A DNA stretch of 64,000 nucleotides from G965220075 sp965220075 (GTDB taxonomy: Bacteria; Chloroflexota; UBA11872), in contig OZ244806.1 of the NCBI GenBank assembly GCA_965220075.1, positions 2,604,001-2,668,000 on the forward strand, written 5' to 3'. The notes beneath the pieces were generated by a model. It did no database searches, had not been told where the DNA came from, and saw only the letters and a list, made by a program, of their open reading frames with translations. Numbering within the stretch: position 1 is the stretch's first letter; each line of letters starts with the position of its first letter. This document shows, one piece after another, positions 27,081 to 36,034 of this stretch. A program made the translations under genes and the position numbers.

Positions 27081-28004
27081 ATGGCATCCAGCGTCGACTA
27101 CGACAGCGAAAAACGTACCTTCGACTGCGCTCCCACACTCACCGACACGCAGGTCCTCGAGTTCTGCCGCGACGGGCACCTGCTCCTCAAGGGCGTCGTG
27201 CCGGACGAGATCAACCGGAAAAGCTGCGACTGGCTCGACGGCAAGATTCCGCTCGACCCGATCTTCATGCCGCCTGGGATGACGCTCGACGACTTGGAGA
27301 GCATCCGCGCGACGCACGAACCCAGCGCCGTACTTCTGGAGAACTGGTTCATCGAGCACGTGCTTCTGAACCCGCAGCTCGCGGGCGCGCTGCGGTCCCT
27401 GCTGGGCGCGAACGTCGGCCTGCCCGTCATCACCAGCCATCACCTGGTCGACTGTCCGCAGCCGGCGCAGGGCTGGCATCAAGACGCCGACCACATTTTC
27501 GGCCCTGAGCTCAACTTCCTGGAAGTCTTCTACTTCCCGCAGGACACGCCCGCCGGTCTTGGACCGACGGAAGTGGCGCCCGGCACCCACATCGGCCCCG
27601 CTGAGCGCAACATCGAGGACCCGGGCATCCTGCTCGAAGGACCCGCCGGCACCATCGGCATCCATCACCAGAGCATCCTGCACCGGCGAGGCGTCTCCAC
27701 CTCGACCGGCCGACGGCGCATGCTGAAGTACAACTACTGGCGCTCGGCGCCGCCGCAGCGGGATTGGATCACCGAGGACGACTTTGACTTTCACAACACC
27801 TATTACGGCGGCCATCGCCAGTCGATCTTCGTGGCCCACATGTTCTATTGGCTATGCGGCAAAGACGATGAGTACCGCGTCATCGGCGGCCAGGCGTGGC
27901 CCTGGCGGACGCCCAGGCAGGTGTTCCCCTCCTACGGATTCAACGCGAAGGAGGGCTATCGCCCGGACTGGGCGCGAACCGGCCCCGACACCTACGCCAG
28001 GTAG
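27081..28004 (+). CDS. Phytanoyl-CoA dioxygenase (PhyH) family protein
   Basis: A 307-aa Fe(II)/2-oxoglutarate-dependent oxygenase. The N-terminal segment LTDTQVLEFCRDGHLLLKGV is the usual PhyH opening. The metal-binding His-x-Asp lies in QGWHQDADHIFG (about residues 131-142) and the distal His in GIHHQSILHRRG; the strand GPTEVAPGTHIGP separates them. The family hydroxylates varied small molecules and lipids, and the substrate here is unknown. Many paralogues are typical of marine and sponge-associated Chloroflexota. It converges with a second PhyH gene at 28080. Confidence 0.85.
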   Translation: MASSVDYDSEKRTFDCAPTLTDTQVLEFCRDGHLLLKGVVPDEINRKSCDWLDGKIPLDPIFMPPGMTLDDLESIRATHEPSAVLLENWFIEHVLLNPQLAGALRSLLGANVGLPVITSHHLVDCPQPAQGWHQDADHIFGPELNFLEVFYFPQDTPAGLGPTEVAPGTHIGPAERNIEDPGILLEGPAGTIGIHHQSILHRRGVSTSTGRRRMLKYNYWRSAPPQRDWITEDDFDFHNTYYGGHRQSIFVAHMFYWLCGKDDEYRVIGGQAWPWRTPRQVFPSYGFNAKEGYRPDWARTGPDTYAR

Positions 28005-28079
28005 CCGCCGAGCACCGATAACCGGAACTCGCCGCGATCTCCCGAACCTCGAACGGCCGGGTAGCGCCGGGGGCCGGGC

Positions 28080-29318
28080 CTATGCCGCGGAGGGCAGCAG
28101 CCAGCTGACCCACTGGTCGTCACCATCCGCGCCGCCGCCCATCCGCTCGACGCGGTACCTGGCGGGCGCCGCCCGCCTACTGGGAGTGTAGTCCCCGCCT
28201 TCGCCGGCCAGGAGCCGGTCCTCCAGGGGGCCGAACCGCTGCCAGATCCGGTCGGCTTCCGACCTGGTGAACCGCTCGGCGAACTGCGGCCCCCACTTGA
28301 GCGTGATCCCGTGGTAGGCGGCGGCCTGAAGGCGGACCTCGGGCGGCAGGCGCTCGAAGTCGGGGCGCTTGAGGTTATGCATGTTCATGGCGGCCTTGCA
28401 GAGCCAGATCGAGAGCGCCAGCCTGGTCGCCTTACTTGCGCCGGGCCGCAGGTCTTCGAGCGCTGCCGCATAGGCGCGCGGGTCGACGTCGGCCACGGCC
28501 CGCAGCGCGCGCTCGGTTTGATCCTTGAGCGTGGCGGTGCGCGCGGTCCAGTCTTCGAATCGAGCCCGCGACTCGGCCGAGAGGTGGCGGGTGAAACCCA
28601 GGTCCTCCCAGTAAGGGAAGACCGTGTGGCCGCCGTGCACGGTGCGGCGCTTGGGCTCCTTGGTGTAGCAGCTGCCCCAGTGCAGCATGTAGTGGATGTA
28701 GACCAGCGCGTCGCCGGCCTGCATCTCCACAGGCATCCCGCCGGGAAGCGGGGAGCGGTTGTCGGTCATCAGGCCGCGGTTTTCGGCGTCGCTGTTGATC
28801 CGGACGTGGCTGCCGGGCACTACCCAGAACACCTTGTCGTCGTAGAGCGGTATGTTCCATTGCAGGTAGGTAGGGCCGTCCTCGCGCACGCTGTCTTGCA
28901 AGGGCTGCAACGGACCCGAGTCAGCCGCATCGACGTCGCGATGCCACTCCGCCGGCCCGTAGTCGAAGGTCGGGTTGCACATCATGTACATGCCCATCAC
29001 CGCGGTCTGCTCGTCCTGGAGCAGCTCCGCCGCGGCGCCCCGAATGGGATCCGACAGCCATAGCTCGACGGCGTTGGCCGTCTCCGCGTCGATGAACTTC
29101 TCGGCGTCGACAAGGCGCGGCTGCCGCGCTGTGTCCCAGAGACCGCCCGGCGGATCGTCAGGCTTGCGCTGCCGCCGCCAAACCGCCCGCTGGCGGTCCA
29201 GCAACGTTTCGTAGCTGCGGCGAAGCGACTCGAGCTCGCGCGCCGGGATGGCGTTGCGGATAAGCAAGTACCCGTCGCGCATGAGCTTCTCGCGGTCACC
29301 CGCTGGCATTCGTGTCAC
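28080..29318 (-). CDS. Phytanoyl-CoA dioxygenase (PhyH) family protein, long form
   Basis: A 412-aa protein with MRDGYLLIRNAIPARELESL near the N-terminus, the Fe-binding His-x-Asp in AEWHRDVDA (about residue 125), a central KVFWVVPGSHVRINS strand and a distal His in IHYMLHWGSCY. The C-terminal 150 residues are helical and not shared with the shorter neighbour. The cofactors are Fe(II) and 2-oxoglutarate; the substrate is unknown. It is convergent with the PhyH gene to its left, 75 bases apart, and not obviously a duplicate of it. ATG 29318 is followed by a second Met four codons on, so the start could be either. Confidence 0.82.
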   Translation of the reverse strand: MTRMPAGDREKLMRDGYLLIRNAIPARELESLRRSYETLLDRQRAVWRRQRKPDDPPGGLWDTARQPRLVDAEKFIDAETANAVELWLSDPIRGAAAELLQDEQTAVMGMYMMCNPTFDYGPAEWHRDVDAADSGPLQPLQDSVREDGPTYLQWNIPLYDDKVFWVVPGSHVRINSDAENRGLMTDNRSPLPGGMPVEMQAGDALVYIHYMLHWGSCYTKEPKRRTVHGGHTVFPYWEDLGFTRHLSAESRARFEDWTARTATLKDQTERALRAVADVDPRAYAAALEDLRPGASKATRLALSIWLCKAAMNMHNLKRPDFERLPPEVRLQAAAYHGITLKWGPQFAERFTRSEADRIWQRFGPLEDRLLAGEGGDYTPSRRAAPARYRVERMGGGADGDDQWVSWLLPSAA

Positions 29319-29389
29319 CTCGCGCTCGAAGCCGGTCGCCGCTCATGCTGACACCCAGCCGCCTTTTCGGCTACCCCGCCCCCGGTAGA

Positions 29390-29408
29390 GGCGGGTTTCA
29401 AACCCGCC
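29390..29408. repeat. Dispersed palindrome, copy 2
   Basis: GGCGGGTTT-c-AAACCCGCC, 9-bp arms with one central base, followed by TTGCAAGACCCTC. It is related to the copy at 24238. The IS110 element begins shortly after it, so the palindrome may be its target. Confidence 0.65.
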
Positions 29409-29410
29409 CC

Positions 29411-29619
29411 TTGTATGTTGCAAGACCCTCGGATCGTCCGGGGGAAGCACCGGGCCGGGACAGACCGTCCGCCCCTGGGTCCCAAGAGACCGTTCCGTAG
29501 CGTGGTCGTCCCGGCCCGTGGCGCCAGCCCAGAGCCCGTACCGTTGCCAGGGCCGCCGTGGCGAGCCCGCATCTTGCAAGGCGGGGCGGGAGGCCGGCGC
29601 CGCATGGGAGGGTACCGAA
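29411..29619 (+). other. 5' noncoding end of the intact IS110 element, probable bridge-RNA region
   Basis: About 200 GC-rich bases without a gene lie between the palindrome at 29390 and the transposase start. In IS110-group elements the left end carries a promoter and a structured bridge RNA upstream of the transposase. The position fits, but I did not fold it. The exact element ends are not clear because no inverted repeats are seen. Confidence 0.4.
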
Positions 29620-30567
29620 ATGCCCCAGCCTGCGTATCTCGGCCTGGACGTCGCCCGTGATCACCTGGACGTCGCGGTGCACCCGACCCGGGACGCCTGG
29701 CGCGTCCCCAACACGCCCGCGGGCCACGCCGCAGTGGTCCGCCGCGCGCGGGCGCTGCAGCCCGCCGGGATCGTGCTGGAAGCCAGCGGCGGCTACGAGC
29801 AGGCGGTCGATGCGGCCCTGACCGCCGCCGGGCTGCCGGCGGTGGTGGTCAATCCGCGGCAGGTGCGCGACTTCGCCCGCAGCCGCAACATCTTGGCCAA
29901 GACCGACCGCCTGGACGCCTGGGTGCTGGCCCGCTTCGCCGCCGAGGTCCAGCCGCCGCTGCGTCCGCGCCCGGATGCCGCCACCCAACACCTGCACGCC
30001 CTGGTCACCCGGCGCCGCCAGCTCCTCGCCATGCGCGTCGCCGAGCAGCAGCGGCGGCACCAGGCCCCGCCGGCCCTCCGGGCCGACCTCGACGCCCACC
30101 GGGCCTGGCTGACGCGGCGCCTGACCGACCTCGACACGCGGCTCGACCGCACGGTGCAGGCCGATCCCGCCCTGCGCGCCCGCGCCGCCTGGCTGCAGAG
30201 CATCCCCGGCATCGGCCCCGTCGCCTGCCGCACCTTGCTCGCCGAGCTGCCCGAACTGGGCACGCTCTCCCGTCACCAGGTTGCCGCCCTCGTCGGCGTG
30301 GCCCCCTTCAATCGCGACAGCGGCGCCTGGCGCGGGCGCCGCTGCGTCTGGGGTGGGCGCGCCTCGGTCCGCGCCGCCCTCTATATGGCCGCCCTCGCCG
30401 CCAGCCGCGCCAACCCCAGCCTGCGCGCCTTCTACCAGCGCCTGGTCGCGGCCGGCAAGCCCAAGCTCGTCGCCCTCACCGCCTGCATGCGCAAGCTCCT
30501 CGTCCTCTGCAATGCCCTCTGCAAGCAGCAGACCACCTGGCTCGCCCCCACCGCTCCGCCCATGTAA
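29620..30567 (+). CDS. IS110 family transposase, intact
   Basis: A 315-aa DEDD-type recombinase. ATG 29620 follows GGGAGG. The N-terminal RuvC-like domain has AYLGLDVARDHLDVAV (first Asp), GIVLEASGGYEQ (Glu), and ILAKTDRLDAWVLARFA (third and fourth acids). The C-terminal serine-dependent transposase_20 domain has LQSIPGIGPVACRTLLAELPELG and HQVAALVGVAPFNRDSG, which contains the conserved Ser. The frame is complete to LAPTAPPM. It uses a bridge RNA to recognise donor and target. It has little sequence in common with the 15.7-kb IS110-type transposase. Confidence 0.9.
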   Translation: MPQPAYLGLDVARDHLDVAVHPTRDAWRVPNTPAGHAAVVRRARALQPAGIVLEASGGYEQAVDAALTAAGLPAVVVNPRQVRDFARSRNILAKTDRLDAWVLARFAAEVQPPLRPRPDAATQHLHALVTRRRQLLAMRVAEQQRRHQAPPALRADLDAHRAWLTRRLTDLDTRLDRTVQADPALRARAAWLQSIPGIGPVACRTLLAELPELGTLSRHQVAALVGVAPFNRDSGAWRGRRCVWGGRASVRAALYMAALAASRANPSLRAFYQRLVAAGKPKLVALTACMRKLLVLCNALCKQQTTWLAPTAPPM

Positions 30568-30695
30568 CCCTTGACCCCCAACACCGTTGCTACCCCCGGC
30601 TGGCCAGGACGGCGCGGATTCACCAGGGCGCCGGGTCGTTTGCTCCATGAGCAGCGCGCATCATCCCAATGGCCGCGCGGAAGAATACAGAGTGG

Positions 30696-33600
30696 CTATT
30701 GGCCCGAGACGTTGGTGGGTGCGACCGCTCTCTCGTAGGTCTCGTCGAAGCTCATCTCGAATAGCCACCGGCGGAATGACTCATTGTCGCTGAACTGCTT
30801 GAACAGCTCAGTGTGATCCGAGAGTAGTTCGGTCATCGCACGTTCGAGGGCCTTGTCGTGCTCGATGCGCGCATTCTGAGGATCGGAGTTGGCGATCGCA
30901 TTCTGATACGCCTGATCGGCGGCAACTTTCGCCGGCAGCTCCTCGGAGATGATCCGTTCGATCTTGTCCCGGTCGTTCCACTCGATGCTGCCGAAGCGGT
31001 CGTTGAAGTCCCTGATGATGTTGGAGAGCCGGTCCATCTCCGGGTCCGGCTTCTGCCCGCCACCATCGGTGGGGACCGGCTCGATCTCCGCGTCCTCGTC
31101 GGGCAGCTGGATGTCCTGCACGGCTTGCTTCTCCACCCGGTAGCTGTCCATGTCGATGGCTTCCAGAATCCCCTTCGACAGGTCGTCCTCGACGGGCGCC
31201 GGCAGCTTGGGAACCAGGAACGCCAGGAAGATGGAAAGCCTCTCCCACTCGGCGTTGGTGAAGGGCAGGATGGCCGCCAGGAACCCATAGGCCCGCAGGA
31301 ACGCCTTCGCCTTGCCCTTGAAGTCCACCTGACCGTCCTCGTCCAGCTCCTCCCGGTAGACGGCTACGCAGGCGTCGAGGATCGGGTCGAGCCGGTTGCG
31401 GCCCGCCTTCGCGAGAAAGCAGTCGACGTATTGGTCGATTTGCGCCGGATCGTAGACCTGATAGCCGTCCAGCGCCGCCGTGAGGTCGTGCAGCTTGTCG
31501 GGATCGGTTTCCCCGGCCAGAACCGTGGTCCGGTAGTAGTCCGCAAAGGCGGCCTGGATCGTGTCGGCGTCGTTGGTGAAGTCCAGCACGAAAGCGTCGT
31601 GCTTCTTGGGGTGCGCGCGGTTGAGGCGTGAAAGCGTCTGCACCGCCTTGACGCTGGACAGCACCTTGTCCACGTACATCGTGTGCAGCAACGGCTCGTC
31701 GTAGCCGGTCTGGAACTTGTCGGCGCAGACCAGGAAGCGATACGGATCTTCCTGGATCTTCTCGGCGATCAGGTTCGACGAGAAGCCGTTGACGGACGCC
31801 TCGGTGACATTCGTCCCGTCGTACTCGTGCTCGCCGGAGAAGGCGGCGATGGCGCTGTACGAACTCTTGCGCGCCGTCAGGTAGGCCCGGATGGCGTAGT
31901 AGTAGCTGATGGCCCGCTGGATGCTGCTCGTAACCACCATGGCCCGCGCCTGCCCGCCGATCTTCTGCAAGCCGGCCACCTGCTCGTGGAAGTGGTCCAC
32001 CATGATCTCGGCCTTGAGGCGAATGGCCTGGTCGTGGTCCTCGACGTAGCGCCGCAGCTTCTTCCCGGCCCGCTTGGTGTCGAACTCCGGGTCGCCCTCC
32101 ACCGTCTTGACCAGCCGGTAGTAGCTGTCCACCGGCGTGTAGTGCGCCAGCACGTCGATGATGAATCCCTCCTGGATCGCCTGCTTCATGGTGTAGGCGT
32201 GGAAGGGCACATGCCTGGTTTGCGCGCCTTCGGGAACGGGTGTGCCGAAGATCTCCAGGGTCTTGTTCTTGGGGGTCGCGGTGAAGGCGAAGTAGCTGGC
32301 GTTGGACAGCAGCTTCTTGCTCTCCATGATCCGGTTGATCTGGTCCTCGGTGGTCTCGTCTTCCTCCGCCGCGCCGGCTTGCCCCAGCGCCATGGACACG
32401 GACGCCGAGGTCCGCCCGCCCTGACTCGAATGGGCCTCGTCGATGATGAGGGCGAAGGTGCGCCCCCGGTGCTCGTTGCCGATGGCGTCGAGGATTCGCG
32501 GGAACTTCTGCACCGTGGTGATGATGATCCGCTTGCCCTCCTGGAGCAGACGTCGGAGACGGTCCGAGCGCTCGGCATGACCCACAATGGCGCCGACTTG
32601 AGCGAACTGTTTGATGGTGTCCTTGATCTGCTTGTCCAGCACCCTCCGGTCCGTCACCACGACAACCGAATCGATGAGCGTCCCACCGTCCCGCTCCAGC
32701 CCGATCAGCTGGTGGGCCAGCCACGCGATGGAGTTGGACTTGCCGCTGCCGGCCGAGTGTTGAATCAGATACTTGTGGCCGATTCCCCTACTCGACGCGT
32801 CGTCCAACAGCTTGTGCACCACGTCGAGCTGGTGGTAGCGCGGCCAAATCTGCACCCGCTTCTTCTTGCCCGTCTTCGCTTCCTTCGTTTCAACGATCTG
32901 CGCGTAGTTCTCGATGATGTCGATGAGCCCGCGGCGGGTGAGGACCTGCTTCCAGAGGTAGTCGGTCTTGAGCCCGTTGGGATTCGGCGGGTTGCCCGCG
33001 CCGTCGTTCCAGCCGCGGTTGAAGGGCAGGAACCATGACGCCTTGCCCTGGAGGTGCGTGCAGAACCGCACCTCGTGGTCGTCCACGGCGAAATGCGCCA
33101 GGCAGCGGCCAAGCTCGAAGAGCTTCTCGCGCGGGTTGCGGTCGCGCTTGTACTGCTCGACGGCGTCGTCCACCGTCTGCTTGGTCAGGCTGTTCTTCAG
33201 CTCGAAGGTGGCCACGGGCAGGCCGTTGATGAACAGGCACAGGTCCAGGGAAAGCTGGGTCTCGTCGCGGCTGTAGCGCAGCTGACGGGTGACGCTGAAG
33301 CGGTTCTGCCGATTGAGGACCCTGGCTCGCTCATTTCCGGGCGACGGCGTGCCAAAGAGCAGGTCGATCTGGTGCGGCCCGCGCTTGATCCCGTTGCGCA
33401 GCACGTCGATGGTCCCGCGCTTGGTGATCTCGCCCTGCAGGCGGGCCAGGAACCTGCGCCGCGTTGGGCTGTCCTGGCCCAGGTCCAGCGATTCCGCGAC
33501 CTCGGGCTGCGTGGCGCGCAGGAAAGCCGCGAGTTGCGCCAGGTCCACGCAGAACTCCCGTTCGTAGTCCTGCGGGTCGCCGCATATCCAGCCCGCGCCA

Positions 33601-33713
33601 TAGGCCGAGGGCCGCTCGCGCGCCGCGTCGGCCGCCGGCGGACCGCACGGCTGGCCCGTCAGCGCCGTGCAGATGAGGCTCTCGAGCCCTCGCTCGCTGG
33701 TGTCGCTGGTCAG
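30696..33713 (-). CDS. hsdR: HsdR, type I restriction subunit (probable CTG start)
   Basis: The translocase/nuclease subunit, about 1005 aa. The nuclease motif is ATFELKNSLTKQTVDDAV (about residues 165-183). The SF2 motor has Walker A HSAGSGKSNSI near 320, LIIDEAHSSQGG near 424, YFAFTATPKNKT and an SRLNRAHPKKHD motif VI; a helical HsdM-binding C-terminus follows. The conserved opening LTSDTSERGLESLI has no ATG/GTG/TTG. CTG 33713 overlaps the TGA of the upstream vapC and lies ten bases after AAGGAG, so CTG initiation is the simplest reading; the frame upstream overlaps vapC nonsensically. It is the last gene of the hsd operon. Confidence 0.9.
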   Translation of the reverse strand: MTSDTSERGLESLICTALTGQPCGPPAADAARERPSAYGAGWICGDPQDYEREFCVDLAQLAAFLRATQPEVAESLDLGQDSPTRRRFLARLQGEITKRGTIDVLRNGIKRGPHQIDLLFGTPSPGNERARVLNRQNRFSVTRQLRYSRDETQLSLDLCLFINGLPVATFELKNSLTKQTVDDAVEQYKRDRNPREKLFELGRCLAHFAVDDHEVRFCTHLQGKASWFLPFNRGWNDGAGNPPNPNGLKTDYLWKQVLTRRGLIDIIENYAQIVETKEAKTGKKKRVQIWPRYHQLDVVHKLLDDASSRGIGHKYLIQHSAGSGKSNSIAWLAHQLIGLERDGGTLIDSVVVVTDRRVLDKQIKDTIKQFAQVGAIVGHAERSDRLRRLLQEGKRIIITTVQKFPRILDAIGNEHRGRTFALIIDEAHSSQGGRTSASVSMALGQAGAAEEDETTEDQINRIMESKKLLSNASYFAFTATPKNKTLEIFGTPVPEGAQTRHVPFHAYTMKQAIQEGFIIDVLAHYTPVDSYYRLVKTVEGDPEFDTKRAGKKLRRYVEDHDQAIRLKAEIMVDHFHEQVAGLQKIGGQARAMVVTSSIQRAISYYYAIRAYLTARKSSYSAIAAFSGEHEYDGTNVTEASVNGFSSNLIAEKIQEDPYRFLVCADKFQTGYDEPLLHTMYVDKVLSSVKAVQTLSRLNRAHPKKHDAFVLDFTNDADTIQAAFADYYRTTVLAGETDPDKLHDLTAALDGYQVYDPAQIDQYVDCFLAKAGRNRLDPILDACVAVYREELDEDGQVDFKGKAKAFLRAYGFLAAILPFTNAEWERLSIFLAFLVPKLPAPVEDDLSKGILEAIDMDSYRVEKQAVQDIQLPDEDAEIEPVPTDGGGQKPDPEMDRLSNIIRDFNDRFGSIEWNDRDKIERIISEELPAKVAADQAYQNAIANSDPQNARIEHDKALERAMTELLSDHTELFKQFSDNESFRRWLFEMSFDETYERAVAPTNVSGQ

Positions 33714-34135
33714 GGCGCGGGCGCTCCTTCGCGAAACGGGTTGATCATCCGCAGGCCGTCGTACTCCTGCTCGTCGCTGAGGTCCTCCGTGTACACGGCG
33801 TCGCAGCCCAGAGCGCGGGCGGCGGCGAGGATCGCGGCGTCCCAGTAGGAGATCTGGAAGCGTTGGCTGATGGCTACGGCCTGTTCGAATATCTCGCGGG
33901 TCATTTGCTGAATGGGCTTGTCCCAGAAGAGCCGAAGAAACACCATCGCGTGATTGTGCGCCAGCCTGCCACGGCGCGTGGGGTGGGTGGCTCGCCAATA
34001 GAACTCCTGCAAGACCTGCACCGACAGCGCCAAGTCAGGCTCCCGCAACAGCGCCCGCGCCCGCCGCCGCTTCACCGCGTCCTCCGGCGCATCCAGCGCG
34101 GCATAGATGAGCACGTTCGTGTCCACGAATCGCAT
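33710..34135 (-). CDS. vapC: VapC-type PIN-domain toxin (between hsdS and hsdR)
   Basis: A 141-aa PIN nuclease with MRFVDTNVLIYAALD (first Asp), a middle QEFYWRATHP (Glu), FQISYWDAAILAAARALGC (third Asp) and VYTEDLSDEQEY (fourth acid). PIN toxins cleave tRNA or rRNA. The partner antitoxin is the ribbon-helix-helix gene nine bases upstream. Its stop overlaps the hsdR start, so toxin and restriction subunit are translated together; loss of the operon would leave stable toxin and penalise loss of hsdR. Confidence 0.85.
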   Translation of the reverse strand: MRFVDTNVLIYAALDAPEDAVKRRRARALLREPDLALSVQVLQEFYWRATHPTRRGRLAHNHAMVFLRLFWDKPIQQMTREIFEQAVAISQRFQISYWDAAILAAARALGCDAVYTEDLSDEQEYDGLRMINPFREGAPAP

Positions 34136-34144
34136 AGTGGCCGG

Positions 34145-34561
34145 CTATACCTGGGCTTTCCCCTCTGCGATGCCTGCCTTGCCTTCCATTTGGGATTCCT
34201 CTGTGCCCGTCTTGAGATCGGCAAGCTCCGTCTCAAGAAATTCACGCTGCTGCTCCGCTACCGCCATTCGCATTTCCAGCCTTGCCCGCTCGCGATCATG
34301 CACTTCGTCCCGGGTCTGCCGGTCATATCCGCGCAAGCCAATGCCGCGTGCGTCCCAATCCGTGAACAGATCGTCAAGGCGCCTCACGTATTGCTCGTGC
34401 AACTCTTGCCCATTCCCCGTGGGATGTGCCGTCAGGCGTCCGCCTGTCAGGCGCCGCAGATACTCCCGCACCAGAGCCGAAACCGACGTGTCCAGCTCCG
34501 CCGCGCGAATGCGGGCGTGCCGGTAGGTCGCGTCATCGACGGAGACGGTGATGTTTCTCAT
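34145..34561 (-). CDS. Ribbon-helix-helix antitoxin (VapB/CopG type)
   Basis: A 138-aa protein from ATG 34561; an upstream Met gives ten extra unlikely residues. Residues 1-42 are a ribbon-helix-helix DNA-binding domain (MRNITVSVDDATYRHARIRA, then SVSALVREYLRRL). Residues 45-138 form a charged, helical tail longer than in most VapB antitoxins, ending in a coiled-coil-like Glu/Arg-rich stretch. The tail probably wraps the PIN toxin encoded nine bases downstream. It lies 55 bases after hsdS on the same strand. Confidence 0.8.
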   Translation of the reverse strand: MRNITVSVDDATYRHARIRAAELDTSVSALVREYLRRLTGGRLTAHPTGNGQELHEQYVRRLDDLFTDWDARGIGLRGYDRQTRDEVHDRERARLEMRMAVAEQQREFLETELADLKTGTEESQMEGKAGIAEGKAQV

Positions 34562-34615
34562 GGCCACAATCTCACAGGAATTGCGGTTCACAGTATAGGG
34601 CCGGCAGCCCCCGGC

Positions 34616-36034
34616 TCAGACAGCATCGGCACGAGAAAACTCGCCGCCCAAATCCTCCGCCACGCCATCCGCGTCGATCCCGTCCGCGTCGCCGGGCTCG
34701 TCCGGCCACCGCGCCGCCGCCTCGCGCACGTCCAGCTTGCCCGTCACCACGTCGGCAATCAGCCGCGTGCGGTATTCCTCCACCAGTTCAATTTGGCGTT
34801 CGGCACGGGCGATGTTGGTGCCGGCAGCCACCGTCGCGTGTTCCAGATATTCAACAATAGCGTTTTGCTCGGTACGGGGAGGACACAGAAGCGGAATGTC
34901 GAGAAAGGAATCCGGATACAGCCGGAGTCGGGAACTGGTAATTCCAGTTGAACGAATAAGATAGTTAGTTCTGTACGCTTCTGTTCGGAGTAAGGAATCA
35001 ATGTAATCACGATCGATGGCCTCACTGCTTAGTGGACGGTAGACGCCATACGATGGGCTGACAAGGCCATTCTGCCGGGCCAGGCCAAGAGCTGCCATAT
35101 ATGCCCACATTGTGTTTATTACAATGTCGCCTGGTTTACACAGCTTGTAGCCTATAGTGGACTCGGCCAGGAACATGGTGACGTTCTTCTTCCGTGGGGT
35201 CACCCCTGTTATGTGGGATACTGATATTAACTCCTCTGCGCCCGTGCTAGATCGGTCGTCTATTTCACGGTAGAAGAACTTGCCGCGCCGGACTTCCCAA
35301 TGCCCCGGCACATCGCCGAGCCACTCGACGCCGGAGGGCTTGAGCGGGACGCTGGGGTCCAGGCCCCGGGTCACCGCCTGGTTGATGACCGCCTGCTTCT
35401 CCTCCTCCAGCAGCGCAATCAGCTTCCGCTTCGCATCCACATACCCTCGAATCCGCCAGTCCGCATGGTCGAGGAATCGCACTATGGCGCGTTGCTCAGG
35501 AAGCGGTGGCAAAGCCAGTCGCAAGTGCTTGAGCTCCCGACCGTAAATATGCATGATCGTAATCCCACGCCCCATGCACGACTTCTGATACTGGGAAAGC
35601 ACATAGTCGCTTGCATAGCCCGAGAATCTGGCGTCAATCTCAATATGCGGCTGAAAAATTATGATATCACCGCCACAGCAAGCATCAGACTCAATCAGGT
35701 TTACGGCTGACTTACCTATTTCGTCGATGGTTTCACCTGATCCTGCAAACAGGATGTCTCCGTATCTTATAGGCGAATATTGCGATCTCTCTGATTCCGA
35801 TACAAATCTGCAAGGTTCCTGAATATGATATCTATATGCCTTATATAGATCTCCGTACCGGATGCACGGAACACCTGACTTGGAATCATCTTCTTTCGTT
35901 CCCCCAATACCTTTGGATAACCGTCCTATGCGGCCGAGATGCGCTACGCCCCAATGCTCCGGGACATCGCGCAGCCACTCCATGAGAGAGGAGTGGTGGA
36001 CGGAAGGGACGCCAACCGTCGTCTCCGAAGTCAC
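34616..36034 (-). CDS. hsdS: HsdS, type I restriction-modification specificity subunit
   Basis: A 472-aa protein with two target-recognition domains. The first starts with WLRDVPEHWGVAHLGRIG and ends in LRLALPPLPEQRAIVRFL plus a helical spacer (KRKLIALLEEEKQAVINQAV). The second starts with VEWLGDVPGHWEVRRGKFF and ends LCPPRTEQNAIVEYLEHA. It reads the bipartite DNA site and docks HsdM and HsdR. GTG 36034 overlaps the TGA of the OLD-like gene upstream. The recognition domains are AT-richer than the conserved spacers, as usual for exchanged specificity domains. Confidence 0.92.
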   Translation of the reverse strand: MTSETTVGVPSVHHSSLMEWLRDVPEHWGVAHLGRIGRLSKGIGGTKEDDSKSGVPCIRYGDLYKAYRYHIQEPCRFVSESERSQYSPIRYGDILFAGSGETIDEIGKSAVNLIESDACCGGDIIIFQPHIEIDARFSGYASDYVLSQYQKSCMGRGITIMHIYGRELKHLRLALPPLPEQRAIVRFLDHADWRIRGYVDAKRKLIALLEEEKQAVINQAVTRGLDPSVPLKPSGVEWLGDVPGHWEVRRGKFFYREIDDRSSTGAEELISVSHITGVTPRKKNVTMFLAESTIGYKLCKPGDIVINTMWAYMAALGLARQNGLVSPSYGVYRPLSSEAIDRDYIDSLLRTEAYRTNYLIRSTGITSSRLRLYPDSFLDIPLLCPPRTEQNAIVEYLEHATVAAGTNIARAERQIELVEEYRTRLIADVVTGKLDVREAAARWPDEPGDADGIDADGVAEDLGGEFSRADAV

